A stretch of 64,000 nt of DNA from Mycobacterium sp. M26 (GCF_001494595.1 NZ_LN929907.1:1803468-1867467); one strand, 5' to 3'. Counted from the stretch's first letter, positions 42,034 through 51,948 are shown. Notes: generated by a model not told the origin, from the letters alone. Numbers and translations are program-made.

Positions 42034-43218
42034 ATGCCTACGCTGACTGCGTCGACCCGGGTTTCCGACGTCGTCGGCGCACGTCGCGGCGATCTGGTCG
42101 AACTCTCGCACGCGATTCACGCCGAACCCGAGCTGGCCTTCGCCGAGCATCGCAGCTGCGCCAAGGCCCAGGCGCTGGTGGCCGAGCGCGGCTTCGAGGT
42201 CACGGCGGCGGCCGGCGGCCTGGACACCGCGTTCCGCGCCGACTTCGGCAGCGGGCCCCTGGTGATCGGAATCTGCGCGGAATATGACGCACTGCCTGGC
42301 ATCGGGCATGCCTGCGGACACAACATCATCGCCGCCTCCGCGGTCGGCGCTGCGCTGGCGCTGGCCGACGTCGCCGACGATCTCGGGCTCACGGTCGCAC
42401 TGATCGGAACCCCGGCCGAAGAATCCGGCGGCGGCAAGGCGCTGCTGATCGATGCCGGGGTGTTCGACGACGTCGCGGCCGCCGTGATGATCCATCCGGG
42501 CCCGATCGACATCGCCGCCGCGCGTTCGCTTTCGCTGTCCGAGGTGACGGTCACCTACACCGGCCGCGAATCCCACGCCGCCGTCGCCCCGTATCTGGGT
42601 GTCAACGCCGCCGACGCGGTGACCGTGGCGCAGGTGGCCATCGGATTGCTGCGCCAGCAGATGGCGCCGGGCCAGATGACCCACGGCATCGTCACCGAAG
42701 GCGGGGCCGCCACCAACATCATTCCGGGCCGGGCCCGGCTGCAGTACACGATGCGAGCCGCCGACACCCCGTCGCGACTAGCGCTGGAGGAGAAGATGCG
42801 CGGATGTTTCGCGGCGGGCGCGGTGGCCACCGGCTGCGACTACACCGTCGTCGAGGCCGCACCGGCCTACGCCGAACTCACGCCCGACAGCTGGCTGGCC
42901 GAAGTGTTCCGCGACGAGATGGTCCGCCTCGGACGCCAGCCGGTGCCCGCCGAGGTCGAGACCGCGCTGCCGCTGGGATCCACCGATATGGGCAATGTCA
43001 CCCAGCTGCTGCCCGGCATCCATCCGGTGGTGGGCATCGAGGCCGACAGCGCGGTGATCCACCAGCCGGGCTTCACCGCCGCCGCGGCCGGACCCAGCGC
43101 TGACCGGGCGGTCGAGGAGGGGGCAATCATGTTGGCGCGCACGGTGGTTCGGCTGGCTGAGGCGCCGGCGCAGCGGGATCGGGTGCTGGAACTGCGGGAT
43201 CGGCGGGTGCGCACATGA
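42034..43218 (+). CDS. amiB1: M20 family amidohydrolase AmiB1
   Basis: A 394-residue metal-dependent amidohydrolase/aminoacylase of peptidase family M20D. Metal and catalytic segments: [16 protein letters not shown] (about 83-98) and [10 protein letters not shown] (about 126-135), with a dimerisation domain (about 175-285). It hydrolyses an N-acyl or carbamoyl amide of unknown identity. Coupled by ATGA to amiA1, a paralogue, as in Rv3306c-Rv3305c. Confidence 0.9.
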   Translation: MPTLTASTRVSDVVGARRGDLVELSHAIHAEPELAFAEHRSCAKAQALVAERGFEVTAAAGGLDTAFRADFGSGPLVIGICAEYDALPGIGHACGHNIIAASAVGAALALADVADDLGLTVALIGTPAEESGGGKALLIDAGVFDDVAAAVMIHPGPIDIAAARSLSLSEVTVTYTGRESHAAVAPYLGVNAADAVTVAQVAIGLLRQQMAPGQMTHGIVTEGGAATNIIPGRARLQYTMRAADTPSRLALEEKMRGCFAAGAVATGCDYTVVEAAPAYAELTPDSWLAEVFRDEMVRLGRQPVPAEVETALPLGSTDMGNVTQLLPGIHPVVGIEADSAVIHQPGFTAAAAGPSADRAVEEGAIMLARTVVRLAEAPAQRDRVLELRDRRVRT

Positions 43219-44387
43219 GTCTTGCCGACAGTGCCGAAAGCTGGCTGGCCGCCCACTTCGACGACCTGGTGGAGTGGCGCCGCCACATTCACCGTCATCC
43301 CGAACTGGGCCGCCAGGAGTTCGCCACCACCCAGTTCGTCGCCGACCGCCTGGTCGAGGCCGGCCTGAATCCGAAGGTGCTGCCCGGCGGCACCGGCCTG
43401 ACGTGTGACTTCGGCCCCGAGCATGCGCCGCGGATCGCCCTGCGCGCCGACATGGATGCGCTGCCGATGGCCGAGCGCACCGGCGCACCGTATTCGTCGA
43501 CCGTGCCGAACGTGGCCCACGCCTGCGGTCATGACGGGCACACCGCCATGCTGATCGGGGCTGCCACGGCGCTGGCGTCGGTGCCCGAACTGCCGGTCGG
43601 GGTGCGGCTGTTGTTCCAGCCTGCCGAGGAGCTGATGCCGGGCGGTGCCATCGACGCGATTGCCGCAGGCGCGCTGACCGGGGTATCGCGCATCTTCGCC
43701 CTGCACTGCGATCCGCGGTTGGCGGTCGGCCGGGTGGCGATCATCCCCGGGCCGATCACCTCGGCGGCCGATTCGATCGAGATCACCCTGCACTCACCGG
43801 GCGGCCATACCTCACGGCCACACCTGACGTCGGATCTGGTGTACGGGATGGGCACGGTGATCACCGGACTGCCCGGCGTGCTGTCGCGCCGGATCGACCC
43901 GCGGCACAGCACGGTGATGGTCTGGGGCGCGGCCAACGCCGGGGTGGCAGCCAATGCCATCCCGCAGACCGGCACACTGGCCGGTACCGTGCGCACCGCC
44001 AGCCGGGAGACCTGGGTGGGCATGGAAGACCTTGTGCGAGAGATTGTTTCGGGTCTCCTCGCACCACTTGGCATCGAGCATTCACTGCAGTACCACCGGG
44101 GTGTGCCGCCGGTGGTCAACGAGGAACGCTCGACGCAGATCATGACCCACGCCATCGAGGCCGTCGACCCCGAGGCGCTGGCCGACACCCGGCAGTCCGG
44201 CGGCGGCGAGGACTTCTCCTGGTACCTCGAGGAGGTGCCCGGCGCGATGGCCCGGCTCGGGGTGTGGAGCGGTCAGGGCCCGCAACTGGACCTGCATCAG
44301 CCGACGTTCGACCTCGACGAGCGGGCGCTCGCGGTAGGGGTGCGGGTGCTGGTCAACGTCATCGAGCAGTCGGCGGTGTTCGGATGA
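43215..44387 (+). CDS. amiA1: M20 family amidohydrolase AmiA1
   Basis: A 390-residue M20D amidohydrolase, paralogue of the preceding gene. The metal-site motifs [10 protein letters not shown] (about 78-87), [11 protein letters not shown] (about 99-109) and [10 protein letters not shown] (about 136-145) follow the [11 protein letters not shown] substrate-pocket segment. Likely releases an acyl group from an N-acyl amino acid. ATGA overlaps on both sides (amiB1 and galE) make a three-gene operon. Confidence 0.9.
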   Translation: MSLADSAESWLAAHFDDLVEWRRHIHRHPELGRQEFATTQFVADRLVEAGLNPKVLPGGTGLTCDFGPEHAPRIALRADMDALPMAERTGAPYSSTVPNVAHACGHDGHTAMLIGAATALASVPELPVGVRLLFQPAEELMPGGAIDAIAAGALTGVSRIFALHCDPRLAVGRVAIIPGPITSAADSIEITLHSPGGHTSRPHLTSDLVYGMGTVITGLPGVLSRRIDPRHSTVMVWGAANAGVAANAIPQTGTLAGTVRTASRETWVGMEDLVREIVSGLLAPLGIEHSLQYHRGVPPVVNEERSTQIMTHAIEAVDPEALADTRQSGGGEDFSWYLEEVPGAMARLGVWSGQGPQLDLHQPTFDLDERALAVGVRVLVNVIEQSAVFG

Positions 44388-45349
44388 AACTGCTGGTGAC
44401 CGGCGGCGCCGGGTATGTCGGCAGCGTCTGCGCCAAGGTCCTGCTGGAAGAAGGCCACGAGGTGGTGGTGGTCGATGACCTGTCGACCGGCAACGCCGAC
44501 GCGGTACCGGCCGGTGCGCAGTTCGTCGAGGCCGACATGGTCGAGGCCGCCCCCGGTCTGCTCGGCGACGGATCCTTCGATGGTGTCCTGCATTTCGCCG
44601 CGAAGTCGCTGGTGGGGGAGTCGGTAGTGGCTCCCGAGCTGTACTGGTTCGGCAATGTCGTCAAGACGCTGCAGCTGCTGGAGGCGATGCGCGCAGCCGG
44701 CACGCCCCGGCTGGTGTTCTCCTCGACGGCGGCCACCTACGGCGAGCCGGAATCGGTGCCGATCACCGAGGATTCGCCGACCCGCCCGACTAATGCCTAC
44801 GGCGCCACCAAGCTGGCCATCGACCATGCGATCACCTCGTATGCGGCCGCTTACGGTCTGGCCGCCACCAGCTTGCGGTACTTCAACGTGGCCGGCGCCT
44901 ACGGCGGCCTGGGGGAACGGCATGCCACCGAGACGCACCTGATTCCGCTGGTGCTGCAGGTCGCGACGGGCCAGCGTCCCGAGATCCTGGTGTTCGGCAC
45001 CGACTGGCCGACGCCGGATGGCACCTGCATCCGCGACTACATCCATGTCCGCGACCTCGCCGATGCCCATGTTCTGGCGCTGCAGACCGCGCAGCCCGGC
45101 TCGCACCGGATCTACAACCTGGGCAACGGGACGGGCTTCTCGGTACGGGAGGTCATCGCCTGCTGCGAGCGGGTGGTGGGCGCGCCGATCGCGGTGCGCG
45201 ATGTCGAGCGGCGCGCCGGTGACCCGGCGGTGCTGATCGCCTCCAGTGCGAGGGCGATCGCCGAACTGGGCTGGCAGCCCCGGCATACCAGCCTCGACGA
45301 GATCGTCTCGGACGCTTGGGAGTTCACCCAGTCCCGGCTGCGGGCCTAG
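44384..45349 (+). CDS. galE: UDP-glucose 4-epimerase
   Basis: A 321-residue short-chain dehydrogenase-fold epimerase interconverting UDP-glucose and UDP-galactose. NAD-binding GGAGYVGS (7-14), catalytic SST (113-115) and YxxxK (Y139, K143) are present. ATG 44384 overlaps the amiA1 stop (ATGA); longer starts to 44264 lie inside that gene. galE does not occupy this position in M. tuberculosis (from memory), so it is an insertion in the backbone, possibly supplying UDP-galactose for the polysaccharide locus about 15 kb away. Confidence 0.93.
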   Translation: MKLLVTGGAGYVGSVCAKVLLEEGHEVVVVDDLSTGNADAVPAGAQFVEADMVEAAPGLLGDGSFDGVLHFAAKSLVGESVVAPELYWFGNVVKTLQLLEAMRAAGTPRLVFSSTAATYGEPESVPITEDSPTRPTNAYGATKLAIDHAITSYAAAYGLAATSLRYFNVAGAYGGLGERHATETHLIPLVLQVATGQRPEILVFGTDWPTPDGTCIRDYIHVRDLADAHVLALQTAQPGSHRIYNLGNGTGFSVREVIACCERVVGAPIAVRDVERRAGDPAVLIASSARAIAELGWQPRHTSLDEIVSDAWEFTQSRLRA

Positions 45350-45367
45350 CTCGGCTTGGCTGCATCC

Positions 45368-45420
45368 ATTCTGCGGTGAGGGCTAACTTTCCGCTCTTCA
45401 GCTGACCATGTGCGCAGAAT
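45368..45420. repeat. Interrupted inverted repeat between convergent galE and GGCT-like genes
   Basis: ATTCTGCG (45368-45375) and CGCAGAAT (45413-45420) are perfect arms separated by 37 bp; the arms extend to about 12 bp with one mismatch. It lies in the 82-bp convergent spacer. The flanking CTTGGCTGCATC at 45355-45366 also occurs at 59094-59105 before the cyclase gene. It could be a bidirectional transcription end signal or a remnant of a small dispersed repeat. Confidence 0.3.
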
Positions 45421-45431
45421 CGATGGTGGCG

Positions 45432-45914
45432 CTACCCGCCGCCGTGGCCGGGGCCGATGTTGCGGGCCGGCCGGGTGCGCAGGTCGTGGACGTACTCCGC
45501 CGGCGCGCCGGCGATCTCGGCGGCATCGGCCATCACCCCGATGTAGCGCGCCGAGGGCAGACCACCCTCCCAGGCGTCCACCACGTACAGCCACGCCAGC
45601 ACGGGATCAGTTGTGGTGTCGGAGGATTCGCGGTCGATGCGGCAGCGGATCTTCTTGTGGAAGCCGAGCTCGGAACCCTCCCAGCGGTCCAGGGTCTCCT
45701 CGTCGGCCGGGGTCATGTCGTAGAGCACCACGAACACCTTCGACTCGGGGTCCTCGACGAGGGTGGCCAGCGCGCCCTCCCACCCGATGTCCTCCCCGGC
45801 GAAGGTCAGCCGCCAGCCGTGCAACCAACCGGTACCGGCCATCGGAGAATGCGGTGCGCGCTCCAGCATCTGCTCTGGATGCATGTTGGATCCGTAGGCG
45901 GCGTAGAGCGGCAC
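45432..45914 (-). CDS. Gamma-glutamylcyclotransferase-fold protein (Rv3304-like)
   Basis: A 160-residue protein of the GGCT/AIG2-like fold: N-terminal YAAYGSNM (substrate-binding YGSN loop) and WEGSELGF with the likely catalytic Glu near 80. Family members cyclise gamma-glutamyl peptides; the mycobacterial homologue (Rv3304) has no assigned substrate that I know of. GTG 45914 has a TAGGCT box 6 bp upstream. Confidence 0.78.
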   Translation of the reverse strand: MPLYAAYGSNMHPEQMLERAPHSPMAGTGWLHGWRLTFAGEDIGWEGALATLVEDPESKVFVVLYDMTPADEETLDRWEGSELGFHKKIRCRIDRESSDTTTDPVLAWLYVVDAWEGGLPSARYIGVMADAAEIAGAPAEYVHDLRTRPARNIGPGHGGG

Positions 45915-45989
45915 GGGGCAAGCCTAAAGGGTGCAGGCCAGCCGAGCGCAGGGACTCCGGTCATTGGTTCGGGTGACTAGAGTGAGCGC
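45915..45989. promoter_or_regulatory. Divergent leaderless promoters (GGCT-like gene / lpdA)
   Basis: On the minus strand TAGGCT (45921-45926) is 6 bp from GTG 45914. On the plus strand TAGAGT (45978-45983) is 6 bp from GTG 45990. No Shine-Dalgarno boxes precede either start. Confidence 0.5.
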
Positions 45990-47405
45990 GTGACGACGCG
46001 GATCGTGATCATCGGTGGGGGGCCGGCGGGCTACGAGGCCGCCCTGGTGGCCGCAGGTCGCGGCAAGGACGTCGCCGAGGTCACCGTGGTCGACTCCGAC
46101 GGCATCGGCGGCGCCTGCGTGCTGTTCGACTGCGTGCCCTCCAAAACCTTCATCGCCTCCACCGGCGTGCGCACTGAGCTGCGCAGAGCGTCCGGCCTGG
46201 GCTTCGACATCGGCATCGACGACGCCAAGATCTCGCTGCCCCAGATCAACAACCGGGTCAAGACGCTGGCCCGCTCGCAGTCCGCCGACATCGGCTTCCA
46301 GCTGCTGCGGGAAAAGGTCAACGTGGTCGCCGGTCGCGGCGAACTGATCGACGACGTGCCGGGCATGGCCCACCACCGTGTGAAAGTCACCACACCCGAC
46401 GGTAAGACCGGGGTGCTGAAAGCCGACGTGGTACTGATCGCGACGGGCGCCAGCCCCCGAGTGCTGCCCAACGCCGTGCCCGACGGCCAGCGGATCCTGA
46501 CCTGGCGCCAGCTCTACGACCTGCCGGACCTGCCGGACCATCTGGTGATCGTCGGCTCCGGCGTCACCGGCGCGGAGTTCTGCAACGCCTACACCGAGCT
46601 CGGCGTCGACGTGACGGTGGTGGCCAGCCGCGACCAGATCCTGCCGCACGAGGACAGCGACGCCGCCGCGGTGCTCGAGGAGGTCTTCGCCGAACGCGGC
46701 GTGACCCTGGTCAAGAACGCCCGCGCCGACTCGGTGGTCCGCACTGCTGACGGTGTCCGGGTGACGATGGCCGACGGCCGCACCGTCGACGGCAGCCACG
46801 CCCTGATGACCGTCGGCTCAGTGCCCAACACCGGCGGGCTCGGGCTGGAACGGGTCGGAATCGAGCTCGGCCCCGGCAATTACATTCCGGTGGACCGGGT
46901 CTCGCGGACCTCGGCGTCGGGCATCTATGCCGCCGGCGACTGCACCGGTCTGCTGCCGCTGGCCTCGGTCGCCGCCATGCAGGGCCGCATCGCGATGTAT
47001 CACGCACTCGGTGAGGGGGTGTCCCCGATCCGGCTGCGCACGGTCGCCTCGGCCACCTTCACCCGGCCCGAGATCGCCGCGGTCGGGGTGCCGCAGTCAG
47101 CGATCGACGACGGCAGCGTGCCCGCCCGCACGATCATGCTGCCGTTGAACTCCAACGCCCGGGCCAAGATGTCACTGCTGACCAAAGGCTTCGTCAAGAT
47201 CTTCTGCCGGCCCGCCACCGGCGTGGTGATCGGCGGGGTGGTGGTGGCGCCGATCGCCTCCGAGCTCATCCTGCCCATCGCGCTGGCCGTGCAAAACCGC
47301 ATCTCGGTGACCGACCTGGCGCAGACGCTGTCGGTGTACCCGTCGCTGTCCGGCTCGATCGTGGAGGCTGCGCGGCGCCTGATGGCCCACGACGATCTCG
47401 ACTAG
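45990..47405 (+). CDS. lpdA: NAD(P)H quinone dehydrogenase LpdA
   Basis: A 471-residue flavoprotein disulfide-reductase-fold enzyme that in mycobacteria reduces quinones with NAD(P)H rather than lipoamide. FAD loop IIGGGPAGYEAA (7-18), NAD(P) loop IVGSGVTGAEF near 188-198 and AAGDCTGL near 310-317 are present. C43 and C48 form a CxxxxC pair (GGACVLFDCVPS), which could be redox active. The C-terminal His-Glu dyad of true disulfide reductases is missing (VYPSLSGS), as in Rv3303c. Confidence 0.92.
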   Translation: MTTRIVIIGGGPAGYEAALVAAGRGKDVAEVTVVDSDGIGGACVLFDCVPSKTFIASTGVRTELRRASGLGFDIGIDDAKISLPQINNRVKTLARSQSADIGFQLLREKVNVVAGRGELIDDVPGMAHHRVKVTTPDGKTGVLKADVVLIATGASPRVLPNAVPDGQRILTWRQLYDLPDLPDHLVIVGSGVTGAEFCNAYTELGVDVTVVASRDQILPHEDSDAAAVLEEVFAERGVTLVKNARADSVVRTADGVRVTMADGRTVDGSHALMTVGSVPNTGGLGLERVGIELGPGNYIPVDRVSRTSASGIYAAGDCTGLLPLASVAAMQGRIAMYHALGEGVSPIRLRTVASATFTRPEIAAVGVPQSAIDDGSVPARTIMLPLNSNARAKMSLLTKGFVKIFCRPATGVVIGGVVVAPIASELILPIALAVQNRISVTDLAQTLSVYPSLSGSIVEAARRLMAHDDLD

Positions 47406-47415
47406 CCTGGGGTTC

Positions 47416-49161
47416 ATGAGCGACCCGATCCTCCGACCGGGCACTGCCCAGACCGCCCTCGGGCCGTCAGAACGCGCGCAGGCCTGGGAACGCCTGGGCA
47501 GCGAGCAGTTCGACGTCATCGTCATCGGCGGTGGAGTCGTCGGCGCCGGCTGTGCCCTCGACGCCGCGACCCGCGGTCTGAAAGTGGCCCTGGTCGAGGC
47601 CCGCGACTTCGCCTCGGGCACCTCGAGCCGGAGCTCCAAGATGTTCCACGGTGGCCTGCGCTACCTCGAGCAGCTGGAGTTCGGTCTGGTGCGCGAGGCT
47701 TTGCATGAGCGCGAGCTGTCGCTGACCACCCTGGCGCCGCATCTGGTCAAGCCGCTGCCGTTCCTGTTCCCGTTGACCCATCGCGTGTGGGAGCGGCCCT
47801 ACATCGCGGCGGGCATCTTCCTCTACGACCAGCTCGGCGGTGCGAAATCCGTTCCGGCGCAGAAGCATTTGACCAAGTCCGGCGCGCTGCGGCTGGCCCC
47901 CGGGCTCAAGCGCAGCTCACTGGTCGGCGGTATCCGCTACTACGACACCGTGGTCGACGACGCCCGCCACACCATGACGGTGGCCCGCACCGCAGCCCAC
48001 TACGGCGCGGTGGTGCGCACCTCCACCCAGGTGGTGTCGCTGCTACGCGAGGGTGACCGGGTGGTCGGGGTGACGATCCGCGACTCCGAGGACGGCGAGG
48101 TCACCGAGGTGCGCGGCCATGTGGTGATCAACGCCACCGGGGTGTGGACCGACGAGATCCAGGCCCTGAGCAAGGAACGCGGCCGATTCCGGGTGCGCGC
48201 CTCCAAGGGTGTGCACATCGTGGTGCCCCGGGACCGGATCGTCAGCGAGGTCGCGATCATCCTGCGCACCGAGAAGTCGGTGCTGTTCGTCATCCCCTGG
48301 GGCACGCACTGGATCATCGGCACCACCGATACCGACTGGAACCTGGACCTGGCCCACCCGGCCGCCACGAAGGTCGATATCGATTACATCCTCAACACCG
48401 TCAACACTGTGCTGGCCACGCCGCTCACCCATGACGACATCGACGGGGTGTACGCGGGGCTGCGACCGTTGCTGGCCGGTGAGAGCGAGGAGACCTCCAA
48501 GCTGTCCCGCGAGCACGCGGTCGCGGTGCCTTCACCGGGTCTGGTCGCGATCGCGGGCGGCAAGTACACCACCTATCGGGTGATGGCCGAGGATGCCGTC
48601 GACGCCGCGGCCGAGTTCATTCCGACCCGGGTGGCGCCATCGATCACCGAGAAGGTGCCGCTGATGGGCGCTGACGGCTACTTCGCCCTGGTCAACCAGA
48701 CCCAGAGCGTCGGGGCGCGTTACGACCTGCACCCGTATCGGGTGCGCCATCTGCTGGACCGGTACGGCTCGCTGATCGGCGAAGTACTCCAACTGGCGGT
48801 CGATCGGCCCGAGCTGCTCGAACCGATCACGGATGCCCCGGTGTATCTGAAGGTCGAGGCCGCCTACGCGGTGGCCGCCGAGGGGGCGCTGCACCTCGAG
48901 GACATCCTGGCCCGGCGGATGCGTATCTCCATCGAGTATCCGCATCGCGGGGTGGACTGTGCCCGCGAGGTGGCCGAGGTGGTGGCGCCGATCCTGGGCT
49001 GGACCGCCGAGGACGTCGACCGCGAGGTGGCGACCTATCAGGCGCGAGTGGAGGCCGAGGTGCTCTCGCAGCGCGAGCCCGATGATGAGTCGGCCGACGC
49101 GTTGCGGGCGGCCGCGCCGGAGGCGCGCGCCGAGATTCTCGAACCGGTGCCACTGAACTGA
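47416..49161 (+). CDS. glpD2: Glycerol-3-phosphate dehydrogenase GlpD2
   Basis: A 581-residue FAD-dependent glycerol-3-phosphate dehydrogenase that feeds electrons to the quinone pool. FAD motif VIGGGVVGAGCALDAATRG (about 36-54), SSRSSKMFHGGLRYLE substrate/flavin segment near 71-86 and TDTDWNLD near 297 are typical; the C-terminal DAO_C domain is complete. It lies 10 bp after lpdA; a TAGCCT box (47403-47408) overlapping the lpdA stop may give an internal leaderless start. Confidence 0.94.
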   Translation: MSDPILRPGTAQTALGPSERAQAWERLGSEQFDVIVIGGGVVGAGCALDAATRGLKVALVEARDFASGTSSRSSKMFHGGLRYLEQLEFGLVREALHERELSLTTLAPHLVKPLPFLFPLTHRVWERPYIAAGIFLYDQLGGAKSVPAQKHLTKSGALRLAPGLKRSSLVGGIRYYDTVVDDARHTMTVARTAAHYGAVVRTSTQVVSLLREGDRVVGVTIRDSEDGEVTEVRGHVVINATGVWTDEIQALSKERGRFRVRASKGVHIVVPRDRIVSEVAIILRTEKSVLFVIPWGTHWIIGTTDTDWNLDLAHPAATKVDIDYILNTVNTVLATPLTHDDIDGVYAGLRPLLAGESEETSKLSREHAVAVPSPGLVAIAGGKYTTYRVMAEDAVDAAAEFIPTRVAPSITEKVPLMGADGYFALVNQTQSVGARYDLHPYRVRHLLDRYGSLIGEVLQLAVDRPELLEPITDAPVYLKVEAAYAVAAEGALHLEDILARRMRISIEYPHRGVDCAREVAEVVAPILGWTAEDVDREVATYQARVEAEVLSQREPDDESADALRAAAPEARAEILEPVPLN

Positions 49162-49184
49162 GCCGCAAGCCAGCCCCACTTCCG

Positions 49185-50018
49185 GTGCGCGACGGTCTGG
49201 GGCCGGCGCGGCTGCGACTGCAGGGCGGCAACGTGGCCGACGAGTTCGGGCGACGGTTCGGTGCGGAGGCCAGGGCCAAGGTGCTCGCCGGTGAGGTGGT
49301 CGACGCCGACGGCGCGGTGATCGACGCGACCACGACGCTGCCCGCCGGGGCGCATGTGTACCACTATCGGACGCTGCCGGACGAGGTCGTGGTGCCCTTC
49401 GATATCCCGATTCTGCACCGCGACAACGACATCGTGGTGGTGGACAAGCCGCATTTTCTCGCCACGATGCCGCGCGGTGGTCATGTCGTGCAGACCGCGC
49501 TGGTGCGGTTGCGCCGGGATCTCGACCTGCCGGAGCTGAGTCCGGCGCACCGGCTCGACCGGCTGACCGCGGGAGTGCTGCTGTTCACCGTCCGTCCGCA
49601 GGTCCGGGGTGCCTACCAGACCATGTTCGCCAGGGGCGAGGTGTCCAAGACCTACCTGGCCCGCTCGTCGGGACAGCCGGCCATGGACTTCCCGATCGTG
49701 GTCCGCAGCCGAATCATGAAGCACCGCAGCCAGTTACAGGCTGTCGAAGAGCCGGGTGCACCCAATGCCGAGACGACGGTCGAGACGCTCGGTGACGGGC
49801 TCTACCGGCTGACGCCGACGACGGGCCGCACCCACCAGTTGCGGGTGCACATGGCCTCGCTGGGCCTGCCGATCGACAACGACCCGCTGTACCCGAGTGT
49901 GCGGCCGGTGGCCGATGACGACTTTTCGGCGCCACTGAAGCTGCTGGCGCACCGGCTGGAGTTCGACGATCCGCTCTCCGGCGAACGCCGCTGCTTCGTC
50001 AGCTCAGCTGGGTTGTAG
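49185..50018 (+). CDS. RluA-type RNA pseudouridine synthase
   Basis: A 277-residue pseudouridine synthase of the RluA/RluC group that isomerises uridine in rRNA or tRNA. The catalytic Asp is D125 in AHRLDRLTAG; VVDKPHFLATMPRGGH and TGRTHQLRVHMASLG are the conserved flanking motifs. Corresponds to Rv3300c by position. GTG 49185 is used; the conserved-looking segment starts a few residues earlier, and an in-frame CTG at 49158 is a possible alternative. Its 3' end overlaps the convergent AraC gene by 15 bp. Confidence 0.88.
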   Translation: MRDGLGPARLRLQGGNVADEFGRRFGAEARAKVLAGEVVDADGAVIDATTTLPAGAHVYHYRTLPDEVVVPFDIPILHRDNDIVVVDKPHFLATMPRGGHVVQTALVRLRRDLDLPELSPAHRLDRLTAGVLLFTVRPQVRGAYQTMFARGEVSKTYLARSSGQPAMDFPIVVRSRIMKHRSQLQAVEEPGAPNAETTVETLGDGLYRLTPTTGRTHQLRVHMASLGLPIDNDPLYPSVRPVADDDFSAPLKLLAHRLEFDDPLSGERRCFVSSAGL

Positions 50019-51005
50019 CTGTTTGCGGTAGGCGGCCGGTCCGCTGCCGAACCATCGATGACACGACCGGGTCAGCACACTCTGCTCGGCGTACCCGAGT
50101 TCACGGGCCAAGTGCGCCAACGTGATTCGAGTATCGCGCAGGTATCGCTCGGCGAGGCTGCGGCGCACGTCGTCGACGATTCCCGCGAAGGTGGTGCCGT
50201 CGGCAGCCAATCGCCGCTGTAACGCCTTGGGGTGCAGGCTGAGTTGCTCGGCGATCAACTCCAGGGTGACCTGGCCGCTGGGCAGCAGTTGCCGGACCAG
50301 GGTGCGCACCGAGGCCACGGTGCGTGGTTCTGCCGAGGTGATGCTGGTCAGGTAGCGCATCACCGCGTCGTGGGCGAGCTTGTCGCGCTGCAGCGGTCGG
50401 CCCAGATCCGCCGTTCGGATGGTGAAACCCATTGCGTGCTCGGCGAACACCGGACGACACCCGAAGTAGGACCGGTAGTCGCTGACGTCGGTGAGGGGGT
50501 CGTGCGGAAGGTGCACCGACAGCGGGCAGTAGTCCGCGCCGAGCAGGAAGCGCAACACCCGAAGAGTGACACCGAGGGAAAGCTCGGCGCCCTGCGGGTG
50601 CGACGGCAGCTCGGGATCGAGGATCTGGTACTCGATGAAGCTGCGTTCCGGGTCCTCCACCGTCGTCGTGCGTAGGTTGATCGCCGGGCTGTAGGCCGAT
50701 AGGTAGTGCTCGAAGATCCGCACCGCGTCGGCGACGGTGGGTGACGTCCTGGCCGCCACCCCGACCGGGCCGAGAATCTCGATGCCCTGCAACTGGGCGA
50801 GCCGTCGGCCGAAGTCCGGGGTGTTCGTTCCGGCGGCAGCCGACTCGATGGCCGCCGCGACCCGCGACAGCGGGACGAACACGTCGTGGCAGCCGACGGC
50901 GGCCGGGTCTATGCCGGCAGCGGTCAGCAGCGCGGTCGGATCACCGCCGAGCTGGCTGACCAGGTTCGGATAGTTCGACAGCGACGTGCCGCGCACGATC
51001 GGCAT
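50004..51005 (-). CDS. AraC family transcriptional regulator
   Basis: A 333-residue regulator with an N-terminal ligand-sensing domain of the type beside AraC helices (about 1-200; FVPLSRVAAAIESAA, FGRRLAQLQGIEILGPVG) and a C-terminal double helix-turn-helix (about 235-333; ITLAHLARELGYAEQSVLTRSCHRW). ATG 51005 (MPIVRGTSLS) is chosen; the frame to 51182 runs into the divergent gene. It likely controls the divergent hydrolase operon through the direct repeats in the spacer. Confidence 0.9.
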   Translation of the reverse strand: MPIVRGTSLSNYPNLVSQLGGDPTALLTAAGIDPAAVGCHDVFVPLSRVAAAIESAAAGTNTPDFGRRLAQLQGIEILGPVGVAARTSPTVADAVRIFEHYLSAYSPAINLRTTTVEDPERSFIEYQILDPELPSHPQGAELSLGVTLRVLRFLLGADYCPLSVHLPHDPLTDVSDYRSYFGCRPVFAEHAMGFTIRTADLGRPLQRDKLAHDAVMRYLTSITSAEPRTVASVRTLVRQLLPSGQVTLELIAEQLSLHPKALQRRLAADGTTFAGIVDDVRRSLAERYLRDTRITLAHLARELGYAEQSVLTRSCHRWFGSGPAAYRKQLQPS

Positions 51006-51012
51006 GTCCTCA

Positions 51013-51042
51013 AATGTCAAGTTTTGGTCGCCGAATGTCAAG
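51013..51042. promoter_or_regulatory. AraC-type direct repeat operator
   Basis: AATGTCAAG occurs at 51013-51021 and again at 51034-51042, a 21-bp period (two helical turns), in the 70-bp spacer between the araC-type gene and the hydrolase operon. Same-face direct repeats of this spacing are the classic binding pattern for AraC family activators. Confidence 0.55.
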
Positions 51043-51075
51043 GCCTGCACTGCCGGGGTGCGGCACCATGGCGCC

Positions 51076-51948
51076 ATGACGTCGATCGCAACCCGGCGGA
51101 TCACCGTGGATGGCCTCACCACGTCGGTCCATCTGGGCGGGCACGGCGCCGCACGTGAGGCGGTGGTGTTCGTGCACGGCAACCCCGATGCCGGCGCTGA
51201 CTGGATGCCGTTGATGGTGCGCGTCGCCGAGTTCGCGACTGTCGTCTCCCCGGATCTGCCAGGCTTCGGTGCAGCCGACGCCCCCGCTCACGGCGACTAC
51301 ACCGTGGCCGGTTACGCGCGGTTCCTCGACGGCCTGATCGCCCAGCTCGGCCTCGAGCGGGTGCACCTGGTCGCCCACGATTTCGGCGGCCCGTTCGCAC
51401 TGACCTGGGCGGCCGACCACCCCGAGTTGATCGGCAGCGTCACGCTGCTCAACACCGGCGTGATGATCGGCTACCGCTGGCACAGGATGGCGCGCATCTG
51501 GCGCACACCGCTGCTCGGGGAGCTCATGATGCGACGGACCACGCTCGGCGTGGCCCGGGTGGCACTCGGTCGGGAGAACCCTGGCCTGCCGCGGGAGTGG
51601 GTCGACACCCTCGCCCGGCACCTGGTCCCGACGCACACCAAGCGTGCGGTACTCAAGCTCTACCGCAGTACCCGCGTCGATGACGTCGCCGCCTTGACGC
51701 CGCGGCTGCGGGCACACGACCACGACGCACTGGTGGTGTGGGGCGCAGCCGATTCGTACCTGCCGGTCGAGCAGGCCCACCGCCAGGTCCAGGCTTTCCC
51801 CCGGGTGCAGATTCACATCCTGCCCGGCGTCGGCCACTGGGCGTGGCTGGAGCAGACCGACCAGGTCGCCGCGCATGTGCTGCCTTTTCTGCGCCAGCGG
51901 GTCAGCACACCCCAGTCAGCCAATAGTCAACCTGCCCAAGGAGATTGA
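51076..51948 (+). CDS. Alpha/beta hydrolase, haloalkane dehalogenase/epoxide hydrolase type
   Basis: A 290-residue alpha/beta hydrolase with an Asp nucleophile: D102 in VAHDFGG, oxyanion motif VHGNPDAG (33-40) and catalytic His254 in GVGHWAW. An Asp nucleophile points to haloalkane dehalogenases or epoxide hydrolases rather than esterases. The Trp/Tyr residues that would decide between the two were not assigned. ATG 51076; longer frames run into the regulator spacer. One base separates it from the DUF1330 gene. Confidence 0.85.
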   Translation: MTSIATRRITVDGLTTSVHLGGHGAAREAVVFVHGNPDAGADWMPLMVRVAEFATVVSPDLPGFGAADAPAHGDYTVAGYARFLDGLIAQLGLERVHLVAHDFGGPFALTWAADHPELIGSVTLLNTGVMIGYRWHRMARIWRTPLLGELMMRRTTLGVARVALGRENPGLPREWVDTLARHLVPTHTKRAVLKLYRSTRVDDVAALTPRLRAHDHDALVVWGAADSYLPVEQAHRQVQAFPRVQIHILPGVGHWAWLEQTDQVAAHVLPFLRQRVSTPQSANSQPAQGD

